Below, one piece after another: positions 51,601 to 57,277 of a stretch of DNA of 64,000 nucleotides. The stretch spans positions 32,275,784 to 32,339,783 of the forward strand of contig JAIUCV010000005.1 in NCBI GenBank assembly GCA_026724425.1. Reading direction: 5' to 3'. The stretch comes from Erythrophleum ivorense. Taxonomy: Eukaryota > Streptophyta > Magnoliopsida > Fabales > Fabaceae. The position numbers and the translations under genes are program-made. The notes below the pieces were generated by a model. It was not told where the DNA came from. It did no database searches and saw only the letters and a program-made list of their open reading frames with translations. Positions within the stretch are counted from its first letter, which is position 1. Each line of letters starts with the position of its first letter.

Positions 51601-54600
51601 CAGAAAGGGTAGAGGAATTTTTCTCACTCTGGGATGTTTAAAGGTTATGCTTCTCTAGCAGACGCTTTAAAAGTGCAACTTCATCCTTATTAAGCATCTC
51701 ATCACTGCTTTCAACAGCTAGTCCTTTGCTCTCATGTCTACCACTTGGCCTATTGCTTGGTGGCTTGCCGTGAATTTTCCAACATGCGGCTTTAGTGTAA
51801 CCATTCTTGTTGCAATGTTCACACCATTTTGGAGGATGTCTTCCCCTCTGGTCAGATTGAAAACTTCCTCTTGCACTAGTGCAGAGGCTTCAGATGTAGA
51901 GATGGACGATGTCCCTTGAATCAACAGTTTCCTATTCTCCTCACATTTTACTGTATTGACAATTTCTTCAAGAGATGGCATTGGCTTCAGGCTCATAATT
52001 CTTCCTCTAATTTCTTCAAACTTGTCATTAAGTCCTAACAAGAACTCATCCAATCTTTCCCGTTCCACCATTTGTCTATAGTAGATTGCACCTGATTGAC
52101 AAGACCAATTATGGACCTCATAAAGGTCAATTTGCTGCCAGAGTCACATGAGAGATGTAAAGTATTGAGCAACACTTTTCTCCCTTTGTTTGAGATTTCT
52201 AAGTTGTCTCTTTAATTGGAAAACAGCAGCAGTATTATCCTTTACAGCTTACGTCCTTTTCACTGAGTCCCAGATCTCCTTAGCAATAGTCGCAAGCATA
52301 CAGTTACTGCTAATATCAATGGACATTGAGTTTACTAACCAGATCATCACGGTATTATTCTTTGACACCCACTGATCATACTGAGGATCACTAATATCAA
52401 GTGTGGTGGCCTCCCATGATATATATTTTTCCTTGTCACGGCCTTTGAGAAACATCAGCATATTTCGAGACCAAAGGAGATAGTTGTTCTTTGTTAATCT
52501 ATGAGTTATCATTAGATTAGAGAGGCTGTCAGAAGTAAGCAACATTGCTAGGAGTTGCGACATTGTCTGTGAGACTTGCTAGCCAGACGTTACACTACTC
52601 TGTTCATGATGGGTGTGAACAGAGCCTTCGGTCCCATCATTTTGCACACTTGCATCCTTCATTAGAGACTGGGTGACATCTCTACTGATGGTGAAGGCAC
52701 TGATGGTGCCAAATGAGACACCCCCAGACGTCGCTTGCTTCATAGCTCTGATACTATGAAGATTTTTGGGTGACTCTCTATATTTCTCAAAAATAGAGTT
52801 TGATACAACATATAAGAGTCGGGACACAAAGAAAGGAAAGAAACTACCTAATCTCGAGATTTTAGAAGAGATAATCTAAGATGTTACAAAAAGAGAATAA
52901 CAAAAAAGTAAAAAAATAGTAAATAAAGGCAATAAGGTCAAACTAAAATAAAACAAAACAAAAACAAAAAAAAAGAAATAATGAATGATAACATATCGAT
53001 GACTTCCAACAATACTATTGACATATTGTGGGTCAAGTTTACTTCTTGGATGTGGAGGGATATGAACATATACAACACACTCAAATACCTTTTGCGGAAG
53101 ATTAATAATGATACATATTTAAGGGAAGGTTCTAAAGAGAAGCTGGCATGGAGAATACATTTTTCATCTAGGATATTATTGCAAGATAAATTTGGAACCA
53201 AGAGAACAGATGCAAGTGTCAAGGTTTTAGAAATTTTCATTTTCCTAATCCCAGTTACTGTAGATAGAAACCCATCGGCATTTCTCACTTTACAATTATT
53301 CTGGCAAGGCTTATGTTCGTAAAATCATGAGGCATCTCCAACCATATGATCAGAAGCACTTGAATCAATTATCCAAGATGTTGCATCTTCTTCTCGAGCA
53401 CAAAGGGCATTTAAGAAAGTACTTTTCTGTGCTGTGGTACCAGTAACAATAGTGGAAGTAGATGATGAACCTTGGCTGGTGAACTTTTGAAGTCATTCAA
53501 CTTGCTCCTTGCTGAAAAAATGCAAGTTCATTTGGAGTTTCTTCAACTCTTGAGGAGGCAGCATATCCCTTGCTTTCTCTCTCTTTGCCGAAGACAAACA
53601 TCATCACTAACTTGGCCTATTGAAGATAATTATGGCCATTTAATTTGTGTCCAGTGATGACTTGAATAGACCCTTTGATGGCCATGGCTGAAAGGTCTTG
53701 CCCAGAAGACACACCCTGAATCTGGCTTTCTCTAGAGGCCACAATAGTATGAATAACAAGGTAGAGGATGATGTGCTTGAACTTGCTTCTCAATCAATCC
53801 CGGTGACTTTATTTCAAATTCTGAATCTGGACTAATGGGATCTAAAGATGGTGAAATGTTGTGGTTTTGGATGATGGTGGAAGAGAGTGAATCTCTGATC
53901 CAATAGTTTCGATGTTGCAGCTTGTGCAAAGTATGTCCTAGCCTCTGCCTTCACCTGGGAAGAAATAAAGATGGATCAAACAATGAGCATGGAAACTGCT
54001 TCTGCTGCTGCCGTGAAAGATGAAACCACCAAGTCAAATTCCACTTCCTTGGAATCTGTCATTGCAGATGTTGTAGCTAATGGAAATGAAGAGATTGAGT
54101 CTACTAAATGAGGTTGTGATGGGATGAAATACCATGAAAAAAGTTCAAATAGGGAGGAAGAAGGCCTGAGCTCAATTGTGCAGTGGCTGACGATCAGTTC
54201 TAGGAGGATGAGGACGATAGGCAGCACGTGACACACTCTCACACACCAACACATGGGTCAGAGTGCAACTGGTGGATGGTGGCGCATGGATGTCAGTTCA
54301 GCGACTGGATTCCAGTGTTTAGCCCACAGGACCTTTTGAACACAATGGGGGCACAAGGTCTAAGATGAGGATAAGACCAAGGACACCTTACATGGACAGC
54401 CGTGAAAACTAAGGAATTCGAAGATAATTCAAGGTTTGGAGCCTTTTGTTGCTCTGACACCATGTTGAATGGGCTGAGAAGAAGCTTTGGAAGGAGCTGA
54501 GTGAGAAGAAACTTTTGTATCCTCTTACGAATACTTCTATGTGTTTTTACAAGCAATGAGCACAGCTATTTATAGGCTTAGAGCAAAAGGATAATTACAA

Positions 54601-55153
54601 TTACAATAACTTCCTTGAGAATAAGTTACTTACAACATACTCCCTGAATATTCCAAATAATAAAACCAAAAAATAAAAGGATAGGTATTTGGGATATTCC
54701 CAAGTCGTTTCATGTTTCAACAGAATGTGAGTTTGATAAATTGTAATTTGCTGATTATAATAGTGGATGCTTTAGTGCGTACTGTGGATAAGCATGTTTG
54801 CCAAAACCACGATAGATTTCCTGTGTGTTATGTAATTATCTGCTCTATTTTGATTTTCTGTTTAGCAGAGAAATTTTTCCCAACAATAAGCAATTCAAGA
54901 AAATCCTTGTCAGCTTCTTAATGGACTATTGACTAGTAATAATGAATTGACTCCTCCTCCTTTGTTATATATTAAATTGCTAGTACATTCACTTCTAAAA
55001 GAAGAAAGAGTGATGAACAGAATATTGTGCAGATATTACTGACTGTTGCTACATTTGCAGGCAAAGGAAGAGGAAGAGCTGCCTGAGTACATTCTTGGAA
55101 CCGTCCGATTAAACCGTTTAAAACCTGACTCTGCTGAAAAGTTAGAAGTTTGA
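468..55153 (+). CDS. EDR2-like PH/START/DUF1336 protein, C-terminal half (nine exons)
   Basis: Spliced gene, 5' part outside the window. Join 468-664, 767-800, 8065-8240, 8750-8851, 9669-9716, 36873-37016, 37098-37193, 38204-38305 and 55061-55153 (992 nt, about 329 residues plus stop). Every junction is GT-AG and the phases agree throughout. The product starts with a linker containing GLKEYIGANPA and an acidic Ser-rich tract (DSSSSDESDEN). The EDR2_C/DUF1336 domain follows, from CWTSPSGSGF through VDWFKVD, FVDGNDLFRETRFKLIP, IDVDIGSSSVAR and ELPEYILGTVRLN. In Arabidopsis EDR2 this domain follows PH and START lipid-binding domains, and EDR2 restrains salicylate-linked defence and cell death. 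The linker resembles the less studied At2g28320-type paralogues more than EDR2 itself, so the role here is inferred. Exons show no stops or frameshifts, so the gene looks functional despite introns of 7.3, 27.2 and 16.8 kb filled with retrotransposons. Confidence 0.9.
767..800 (+). CDS. EDR2-like mini-exon (34 nt)
   Basis: Acceptor TTTATCAG at 759-766, donor CAG|GTTAGC. It encodes EARVKLKNITA plus the first base of an Ala codon completed at 8065. Separated from the preceding exon by a 102-nt intron. Supported by phase consistency on both sides rather than by strong conservation. Confidence 0.75.
801..2408 (+). other. Native part of intron 801-8064, left of copia A
   Basis: AT-rich, with no coding similarity. 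Around 1195-1275 the sequence TAATAAATG...GATTAAAAAAGG resembles the 3' tail of a short retroposon, but no body can be defined. Nothing else is recognised. Confidence 0.6.
2409..2638 (+). repeat. 5' LTR of copia A
   Basis: Starts TGTTGTTAAAATGTAAAT and ends just before the primer site. It holds the promoter-like CCTATAAATACAG near 2553-2565. The terminal CA seen in the 3' copy is lost. Confidence 0.8.
2660..6530 (+). pseudogene. Copia A gag-pol remnant
   Basis: Domains in order on the plus strand: gag about 3070-3720 (FDRSSYITWSTSIELWLL), a damaged zinc knuckle near 3780-3815 (CIYCNNFGHV, later residues lost), protease remnant about 4040-4150, GAG-pre-integrase about 4430-4520 (LGHPTLTKL), integrase core about 4560-5100 and reverse transcriptase about 5600-6330. 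The catalytic box near 6139-6155 reads YVND instead of YVDD. After about 6430 the frame jumps to the last residues before the 3' LTR (QLADILTNS), so RNase H is deleted. Stops and frameshifts are scattered throughout. No intact protein. Confidence 0.85.
6543..6778 (+). repeat. 3' LTR of copia A
   Basis: Begins TGTTGGAATGTAAATATG right after the purine tract and ends TTTATACA. It is clearly homologous to 2409-2638 along its length. Confidence 0.8.
6779..8064 (+). other. Native part of intron 801-8064, right of copia A
   Basis: No gene. At about 7400-7600 the sequence looks like the 3' end of a non-LTR retroposon: T-rich text, AATAAAATTTC, then an A-rich tail (7578-7600). A second A10 run lies at 7671-7680. 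A CTTCAAGTCCC motif near 7237-7248 resembles a tRNA-like B box, but no SINE body can be shown. The stretch ends in TTATACAG, the acceptor of the next exon. Confidence 0.45.
8065..8240 (+). CDS. EDR2-like exon: start of DUF1336 domain
   Basis: Encodes 58 codons after completing Ala, with DPSDFHGSLNL then CWTSPSGSGFMIRGKNYL. The CW.....G..F..RGK..L pattern opens the EDR2_C domain. The donor is AAG|GTGAGT. Confidence 0.92.
8750..8851 (+). CDS. EDR2-like exon: LIAVDWFK segment
   Basis: 34 codons, phase 0 at both ends, with KLIAVDWFKVDSSVDKIA. This matches the conserved L.AVDW.K motif of DUF1336. Acceptor TCATGCAG, donor CAG|GTAGAA. Confidence 0.92.
9669..9716 (+). CDS. EDR2-like mini-exon: FVLIINLQ segment
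   Basis: 16 codons (EPGKKLPFVLIINLQ after Ser), the beta-strand segment that corresponds to the F.VNVQ motif of the family. Donor CAG|GTATGA. A copia LTR begins only 11 bases into the following intron. Confidence 0.9.
9727..9979 (+). repeat. 5' LTR of E1
   Basis: TGTTGGATAAAATAATTC...AAAATGCTCA, 253 bp with TG/CA ends, preceded by AATAT. Differs from the 3' LTR at four sites. Confidence 0.97.
9910..9916 (+). promoter_or_regulatory. TATA-like box in E1 5' LTR
   Basis: TATATAA in a GGTATTATATAATCC context, at the place expected for the U3 promoter. The same heptamer occurs in the 3' LTR at 14723-14729. There it points toward downstream intron sequence and could start read-out transcripts. Confidence 0.5.
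9980..9991 (+). other. Primer-binding site of E1
   Basis: TGGTATCAGAGC directly abuts the 5' LTR. It is complementary to the 3' end of plant initiator tRNA-Met, the usual primer of copia elements. Confidence 0.95.
10012..14532 (+). pseudogene. E1 gag-pol polyprotein, one frame with three stop codons
   Basis: A 1507-codon frame starting at the ATG 20 nt past the primer site. Gag occupies roughly residues 1-330, with a CCHC knuckle from about residue 281 (CDHCNKPGHTREVC). Protease DSG is at 384-386. The integrase HHCC zone begins near 515 and the catalytic triad is Asp about 594, Asp636 and Glu672 with DD35E spacing. Reverse transcriptase YVDD is at 1189-1192 and RNase H TDADW near 1352. Nonsense codons are TAG at 10705 (codon 232, where the sister element W has Lys), TGA at 11734 (codon 575, a Trp position in relatives) and TAG at 12817 (codon 936). 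There are no frameshifts. Recently active but now unable to make a full polyprotein without readthrough. Confidence 0.95.
14540..14792 (+). repeat. 3' LTR of E1
   Basis: 253 bp, 249 of them identical to the 5' LTR, followed by AATAT, the second copy of the target duplication. Confidence 0.97.
14793..14852 (+). other. Residual host intron between E1 and E2
   Basis: About 60 bp, the AATAT duplication and then AT-rich sequence ending GTTAT. That pentamer pairs with GTTGT right of E2 as a 4/5 target duplication. Only this strip of native intron separates the two elements. Confidence 0.7.
14853..15078 (-). repeat. 3' LTR of E2 (left end)
   Basis: TGAAGAAAACTTAG...GATTTTCAACA on the plus strand. 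Homologous to 35368-35631, with a deletion of about 35 bp relative to that copy. Confidence 0.85.
15091..18167 (-). pseudogene. E2 pol remnant (RNase H to GAG-pre-integrase)
   Basis: Minus strand, read from right to left. Pre-integrase/protease end lies about 17700-18160 (DLESRRMIGNVKE). Integrase is about 16985-17680 and includes the C-terminal FVHNYHGGKLDPKATKC. The linker and start of RT are about 16430-16776 (LRKGVRSCI), further RT pieces 15550-16380, and RNase H about 15179-15470 (AETKFRALSQGICEG, VELDCHFIKEKVE). Many stops and frameshifts separate them. The upstream part of the protein continues beyond the F insertion at 19199. Confidence 0.85.
18168..18374 (+). repeat. 5' LTR of F
   Basis: TGTTAGAATAGTGTACATA...CTTTCCCTCA, about 207 bp. 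It carries an internal imperfect duplication of the TAGAATA.TGTAC motif and a TATAAATAAG box near 18292. Confidence 0.75.
19038..19198 (+). repeat. 3' LTR of F (5'-truncated)
   Basis: About 160 bp homologous to 18168-18374, without the second TAGAATA motif and without the expected TG start. Confidence 0.7.
19199..19661 (-). pseudogene. E2 protease and zinc-knuckle remnant
   Basis: Minus strand. A knuckle close to CDH...GHTKETCWK lies at about 19530-19580 followed by a protease-like ATDHMTSTISLLDEF at about 19260-19310. This is the E2 segment left between the F and G insertions. It ends at the CTTTG (19662-19666) target duplication of G. Confidence 0.75.
21756..22010 (-). repeat. 3' LTR of H (left end)
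   Basis: TGAACAATTTGGAAATG...TCTTCCAACA on the plus strand, 255 bp. Confidence 0.92.
22023..26511 (-). pseudogene. H gag-pol polyprotein, broken
   Basis: Read from 26511 leftward. Gag starts with an MISFGSI-type N-terminus and contains HRLNSNNYLQWSHNMLMF. The zinc-knuckle zone is about 25590-25660 and is missing a cysteine codon or two. Protease is at about 25330-25380, where the expected DSG reads RSG. Integrase is about 23900-24950 (FIDDHTRLTWVY, SCVNTPQQN). RT is 22700-23700 with YADD and RNase H 22020-22500 (SSSAEA, WCDNMAIIGIAK). Breaks include a TAG at 23241-23243 and a TGA near 23083, both at Trp positions, a frameshift near 22350 and several in gag. The longest open stretch is 706 codons (23241-25361). 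Confidence 0.92.
26543..26797 (-). repeat. 5' LTR of H (right end)
   Basis: TGAACAATTTGGGAATG...TTCTTCCAACA, directly after the primer site. Confidence 0.92.
27904..32338 (-). pseudogene. G gag-pol remnant (Ty3, chromodomain-like)
   Basis: Read from 32338 leftward. Gag starts MVNTKRGRASRAEPI. Its two-part zinc finger (CGKNHGGRPC then CDKPGHMAKD, last Cys lost) lies near 31230-31320. Protease is about 31000-31170, where DSGAS reads DSSAS. RT is about 30090-30640 (KIDFRSGYHQLRIK; the YxDD box reads FIND) and RNase H about 29480-29920 (a RNase-H-like YSDT). Integrase is about 28380-29150. Near 27970-28045 is a chromodomain-like end with VKVV, then FEEAT and ELEEEI, carrying two TGA codons where Trp is expected. 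Order PR-RT-RH-IN proves Ty3 rather than copia. Stops and frameshifts are everywhere. Confidence 0.87.
32500..33477. repeat. Inverted repeat of LTR ends at the right end of G
   Basis: Arms are 32500-32914 (TGTCATACCTAGCTTC... forward) and about 32931-33477 (...AAGCTAGGTATGACA inverted). Both are homologous to the left LTR from 19667. The longer arm reaches the LTR position equivalent to about 20205. Arms have diverged from each other and from the left LTR. This replaces the U3 and body of the 5' LTR. Confidence 0.85.
33483..33654 (-). pseudogene. E2 gag fragment between G and the DNA-transposon-like block
   Basis: Minus strand FLLGLNNNFNDVRGRIM, then PFPSLKEVFS, the conserved LGL...VRGRI..P.PSL motif of copia gag, ending at the G target duplication. 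It fits the E2 gag missing from the segment left of G. Confidence 0.8.
33655..34850. mobile_element. Probable non-autonomous DNA transposon inserted in E2 gag
   Basis: An about 1.2-kb block without retroelement similarity interrupts E2 gag. Its ends are weakly inverted: TGTTTAGTATGCAGG at the left, and CTCACCAAACAAG at the right (reverse complement CTTGTTTGGTGAG). Purine-rich subterminal text (GGAAAAGGAAAGG) at the left mirrors TTCTTCTTTCTATTCCC at the right. The phrase CATGGAACAAA(A)GG plus GGAATAGGGTAGA recurs internally near 33990, 34095 and 34140. No transposase reading frame and no clear target duplication are seen. hAT or MULE-type MITE is possible, class unresolved. Confidence 0.4.
34920..35353 (-). 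pseudogene. E2 gag N-terminal remnant
   Basis: Minus strand next to the primer site. It shows GHRLNGQTFLLWF and, further left at about 34945-35030, the AKEIWDVAPETY motif of copia gag. Disrupted by frameshifts. Confidence 0.8.
35368..35631 (-). repeat. 5' LTR of E2 (right end)
   Basis: CAAAGAAAACTC...GATTTTCATCA on the plus strand. Homologous to 14853-15078, with the terminal TG mutated to CA. Confidence 0.85.
35632..36872 (+). other. Native remainder of intron 9717-36872
   Basis: Begins with GTTGT, the degraded target duplication of E2, and ends in the acceptor CATTTCAG. AT-rich, with a CA-rich patch near 36375-36390. No gene or element recognised. Confidence 0.7.
36873..37016 (+). CDS. 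EDR2-like exon: FVDGNDLFR segment
   Basis: 48 codons, phase 0, with NYSLVLYYA, SLLAKFVDGNDLFRETRFKLIP. L..RFVDGDD.FRNSR.KLIP is the strongest signature of DUF1336. Donor GAG|GTGCGG is weaker than the others. Confidence 0.95.
37098..37193 (+). CDS. EDR2-like exon: GYWMVKRAVGTKACLL segment
   Basis: 32 codons, phase 0, containing W.V...VG..ACLL.KAV.C.Y, which is conserved in the family. It follows an 81-nt intron. Confidence 0.95.
38204..38305 (+). CDS. EDR2-like exon: IDVDIGSSSVAR segment
   Basis: 34 codons, phase 0, with IDVDIGSSSVARSVIGLVLG and then a hydrophobic helix (YVTSLVVDLAILIE). Donor GAG|GTATGT. Confidence 0.95.
38306..38668 (+). other. Native start of the last host intron
   Basis: AT-rich intron after the donor GTATGT. 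No coding similarity. Confidence 0.6.
38669..38861 (-). repeat. Possible solo LTR or LTR fragment
   Basis: In the minus direction it starts TGTTGGAATCCCC, has a CCCTATTTATG promoter-like stretch and ends CAGAGCA, as copia LTRs do. No second copy or target duplication was found, so the left boundary is uncertain. It adjoins copia C. Confidence 0.35.
38885..39166 (+). repeat. 5' LTR of C
   Basis: Starts CGTTGGTAAATATC (TG mutated to CG) and ends TTTTCTTCA. 282 bp. Confidence 0.82.
39178..43690 (+). pseudogene. C gag-pol remnant
   Basis: Gag about 39180-40000. Zinc knuckle about 40025-40085 (CDPCLKIGHTKERC, with the following Trp codon changed to TAG). Protease remnant near 40310-40380. GAG-pre-integrase about 40680-40830. 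Integrase about 40890-41460 (DNGKEY; SCIHNPQQNGLTERKN). RT about 41930-43000, with its active-site stretch present twice. RNase H about 43270-43560 and C-terminal tail to 43690. The catalytic box in the first RT copy reads YVNN. Numerous stops and frameshifts. Confidence 0.87.
42462..42959 (+). repeat. 249-bp tandem duplication within the RT of C
   Basis: Copy 1 is about 42462-42710 and copy 2 about 42711-42959. Both run from CAAGTAGATCACAC through TTTTCAACTAATGGGAAAAT and GAAGAATTTGAAATAAAG-like text to TAGAGGAAG. The copies have diverged clearly, so the duplication is not recent. Confidence 0.88.
43700..43989 (+). repeat. 3' LTR of C
   Basis: TGTTGGTAAATAACG...TTATCTTCA, 290 bp. Confidence 0.82.
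43990..44640 (-). pseudogene. Gag fragment of copia X
   Basis: Minus strand. HKLNGINFLEWSQSIILMIQ and GKGKLNYLTGA mark the gag N-terminal domain (about 44275-44560). Further left is FLHGLNMELDDKFWAI. It stops at the right LTR of C. The rest of X is absent. Confidence 0.82.
44653..44902 (-). repeat. Probable 5' LTR of copia X
   Basis: Lies between the primer-site-like GCAATCATACCA (44641-44652, plus view) and the resumed gag of an older element at 44903. TG/CA bounded, about 250 bp. No second copy in the window. Confidence 0.5.
44903..45416 (-). pseudogene. Gag fragment of older copia Y
   Basis: Minus strand. NQMYSNMGNKSHVYELALKL at about 44950-45015 is a typical copia gag stretch. It is cut at 44903 by the X LTR. 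A primer site complementary to TGGTATTAGAGCC is at 45417-45429. Confidence 0.75.
45430..45563 (-). repeat. Partial LTR of copia Y
   Basis: Sequence between the Y primer site and the LTR of Z, presumably the U5 end of Y's 5' LTR. No partner copy visible. Confidence 0.4.
45564..45781 (-). repeat. 3' LTR of Z (left end)
   Basis: TGTTGAATGAGTCGAG...GAATTTCACA on the plus strand, 218 bp. Confidence 0.8.
45792..47852 (-). pseudogene. Z pol remnant (RNase H to integrase C-terminus)
   Basis: Minus strand. RNase H about 45843-46170. RT about 46550-47215, with the catalytic box changed to YAND. The linker LRKG-like FRIAYRKGIRSC is at about 47380-47430. The integrase C-terminal part is about 47740-47852, ending where W inserted. 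Stops and frameshifts throughout. Confidence 0.83.
47853..48112 (-). repeat. 3' LTR of W (left end)
   Basis: TGAAGATTTCTGGG...GACTTCCAACA. It has an (AAAAT)n run near 48060-48083 that the other LTR shows in degenerate form. Confidence 0.9.
48123..52743 (-). pseudogene. W gag-pol polyprotein, broken
   Basis: Minus strand, read from the ATG at 52743, which lies almost on the primer site. Gag about 51700-52743 (GVSFGTISAF; HRLTKNNYLLWSRNMLMFL; LLGLNDKFEEIRGRIM). Zinc-knuckle remnant near 51770-51830. Protease and pre-integrase about 50960-51560 (WHYRLCHPSL). Integrase about 50285-50950. Linker and RT about 48700-50085 (YTRRNKGN; LRKGKRFST; MYVDDIVLIGDD near 49060). RNase H about 48130-48640. 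Several frameshifts and stops. The longest open piece is 202 codons at 49477-50085. Confidence 0.9.
52757..53011 (-). repeat. 5' LTR of W (right end)
   Basis: TGAAGATTTTTGGG...GACTTCCAACA, directly after the primer site and followed by ATACT. Confidence 0.9.
53017..54450 (-). pseudogene. Z integrase tail, protease and gag/leader remnant
   Basis: Minus strand. Integrase C-terminal text (VYVHIPPHPRSKLDP) at about 53030-53100 is followed immediately by protease sequence (WIIDSSASDHMVGD) at about 53330-53390, with PNLSCN between. The integrase core and pre-integrase region are therefore deleted near 53100-53110. From 53480 to 54450 only weak gag or leader similarity remains. Confidence 0.72.
54463..54722 (-). 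repeat. 5' LTR of Z (right end)
   Basis: Starts TGTTGAATGGGCTGAG next to the primer site and matches the left LTR to about 54675. The last about 45 bp differ from the left copy. The end is placed at TTTCAACA. Confidence 0.7.
54723..55060 (+). other. Native end of the last host intron
   Basis: AT-rich. Ends in ACATTTGCAG, the acceptor of the final exon. Nothing else seen. Confidence 0.7.
55061..55153 (+). CDS. EDR2-like last exon with stop codon
   Basis: 30 codons plus TGA at 55151-55153, with EEEELPEYILGTVRLNRL. ELPE..(I/L)G.VR is the end of the DUF1336 domain in EDR2 relatives, and a short tail follows. Phase 0 matches the exon 16.8 kb upstream. Confidence 0.95.
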   Translation, partial: AKEEEELPEYILGTVRLNRLKPDSAEKLEV

Positions 55154-56604
55154 GGTGTTAAGCTAAAGCTAAGTTGCTGAACCATAGGAAGTTTAACGTG
55201 TTCTACAAAAGAAGCTGCTGAACCAATGGAAGTTTGAGGCGTTCTGGCAAAAAGTTACCTCTGGTTCTACTCCATAATTGACTCAATTCATTTTGCATTA
55301 CATAAAGAATTCAAAATGAAAAGAAAATGATAATATGGGTCGGCTTCTGGAGATACTTCTGTCTCCTGTTCTTGTTTTTGTTTTCCCTTTTCTCATTATA
55401 ATTTCATTCCCCTGATGAGTTTATTAGCTTCTTGTTTCGATTTTGCAGCGCTTATTTATTGCAAATAAACATGCTTCTTTCGAGATTATAAATTCATATT
55501 AAAGGGCGTCGTTTCCTTTGTTTTTTTGGTTATATGATAAAGTATAAATATAAACTTAAAATCTCTCGTTAACTATTACTATTAATTAGACTAGAGTTGA
55601 TGACTTTTCAATTCTTCTATTTATTATTTTGTTTCTTTTCTCCATTTCTCATAACAAAAGAATATTTATCCTTGCCAACAAGACAAAAAATATTTATGCG
55701 TACTACTTACGCCTCTGTTGAACTTGAGGGCTCTCTCAGTCTTAAAAAAAAAAAAAAACAAATCTTGAGGGCTCTTGAATAAAACCCGTTAATTTTAAAC
55801 AACGAATTATCTGAGAGATTGAAAATATTGATAAACTGAAAAATCAACCTTCCTCTTATGTGGTAAAGCACTCTTAACCTTTGCAGGCAGAAGTGTCAAT
55901 TGACAAGATTCGGTCGACATTTGATAAGAAGAGTGATTACAATTGTTTCAATTAAGAATCACACATAATAAAGCATTATTTACCCTCCAAGTTTACGCTT
56001 ATCTTTTGATATTATTAAAGACTATATGATTAGAATGTCTTTATCTAAGAATAATATAACAACGACAATAAAATTTTTTTTTATTACGTGAAATCAGTTA
56101 CATAGATCAAATGACGTAATAAAATTTTATCGTAAATTATATCTTTAGACGAATAATTTAAGTTTAATTTTTTTTTTAATAATTTTGTCTATACTTTTTT
56201 TTTATCTCTACCTCTAGTTAGTAGATTATTTTTCATTTGATTTATTTTTTATTGATATTTTTATAGATCTTCTCTAAACATATCCAAACTATTTAAAATA
56301 TGATTCTATAATCTTTTTTATAAAAAGTATAGTATTAATTTTTCCTCTAATACATTTATTTTTAATTCTTTTATGTCTGGTATGTTCACTCATCCAATAT
56401 AATATTATTATCTCTACAATATTAAATTTATTCTCTTGTTAACTCTTTATTCAAGGATATCAAAATATTTATAAATTTATTGTTTTTATCCTCTTTACTT
56501 AAATGAAATTTAAATAAATATTTTGTCTCTTTTGTATTTTCAACTTTCAAAAGCTTGTGCCTCCTTTATAATAATAAAAATAGATAGTAGTTCAAAAAAG
56601 TTGA
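55154..56604 (+). other. 3' UTR and AT-rich intergenic spacer
   Basis: The 3' UTR follows the stop. A possible polyadenylation signal AATAAA is at 55464-55469. A run of 15 A lies at 55744-55758. The rest to 56600 is very AT-rich, with no coding similarity. Confidence 0.55.
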
Positions 56605-56952
56605 ATGGTGGCTCTCTCTGACTTCACGCCTTTGGGAACCAATGGTCAAAAGAGAGCCAGGGAGGCTGATATTCTGCAAAGGAGTACTAAGAAAACTAAT
56701 AGCGTGGAGCATGGTTTCTGTGGAGATGCTATAGGCCTAAGATCTTATGGGGAGAAGATACCAGAGTCGGGGAAAACATGGTCATATAGAGACACCTTAA
56801 AGGGGTAAGCTTCAGATGATGAGATGGTTGATAAGGAAGATGTGGAGATTGAGAAGACACACAGTGAAAGAGCAAGCAAACAAGAACACAACGATCTTGA
56901 CGAGGAGCTACTTATAAATGAATTTATCATAAGAGAATAGCCAAGGGGAAAT

Positions 56953-57273
56953 GGTACAGAAATCGAAAAGAAGCACTCAAATGAGCAAAGCAAAAGGATT
57001 TCTTATTCATTGATGATGAAAACAAACAGATGACCCCTATTTATACTAGTTCAGAGAAGGGTTATTTTCATTCATTATAGCAAGTCATTAACTAGAATAT
57101 TTATGGGAGTGGGGTGGTTACAAGAAACCGATGGAGTTACAAAGATATTAAGGAACGAGTTATAGAAGGGAGTTATAAATGATGGGTGTCACATGAAGTT
57201 AAGGAGTTTCATGGAAGGAGTTACATTCCGTTTCAGGAAAATTTATCGTCCCGAAGTTTATACTCTTGAAACA
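56953..57273 (-). repeat. Putative small solo LTR in LINE ORF1
   Basis: About 320 bp with no ORF1 similarity between two ORF1 parts. In the minus direction it starts TGTTTCAAGAGTATAAAC, and it has an ATAAATAGGGG-type promoter box (CCCCTATTTATAC near 57036 on the plus strand). The right end abuts the G tract. No target duplication was established. Confidence 0.35.
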
Positions 57274-57277
57274 TGAA

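Larger units (their letters stand above)
47853..53011 (-). mobile_element. Copia element W, nested in Z
   Basis: Minus-strand copia with LTRs 47853-48112 and 52757-53011 and a perfect target duplication ATACT (47848-47852 and 53012-53016). The primer site (GCTCTGATACTA on the plus strand) is at 52745-52756 and the purine tract (CTCCCCCTCA) starts at 48113. The interruption falls inside an integrase codon run of Z that resumes at 53017. Similar in gag and layout to E1 and H but clearly older than E1 by LTR divergence and coding decay. Confidence 0.93.
45564..54722 (-). mobile_element. Copia element Z, split by copia W
   Basis: Minus-strand copia. Left LTR 45564-45781, right LTR from 54463 to about 54722. 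They share TGTTGAATG, GTGTTTTTACAAG and CTATTTATAGGCTTAGAGCAA. The primer site (GCTCTGACACCA on the plus strand) is at 54451-54462 and the purine tract (CTCCCCCTC) at 45782. The right LTR seems to carry an extra or unrelated 3' portion, so its end is uncertain and no target duplication could be fixed. W (47853-53011) lies within its integrase region. Confidence 0.82.

Noticed and set aside
52981..53322. 113-codon plus-strand frame spanning the W/Z boundary
   Set aside because: It lies antisense to Z integrase and protease remnants and starts inside an LTR.
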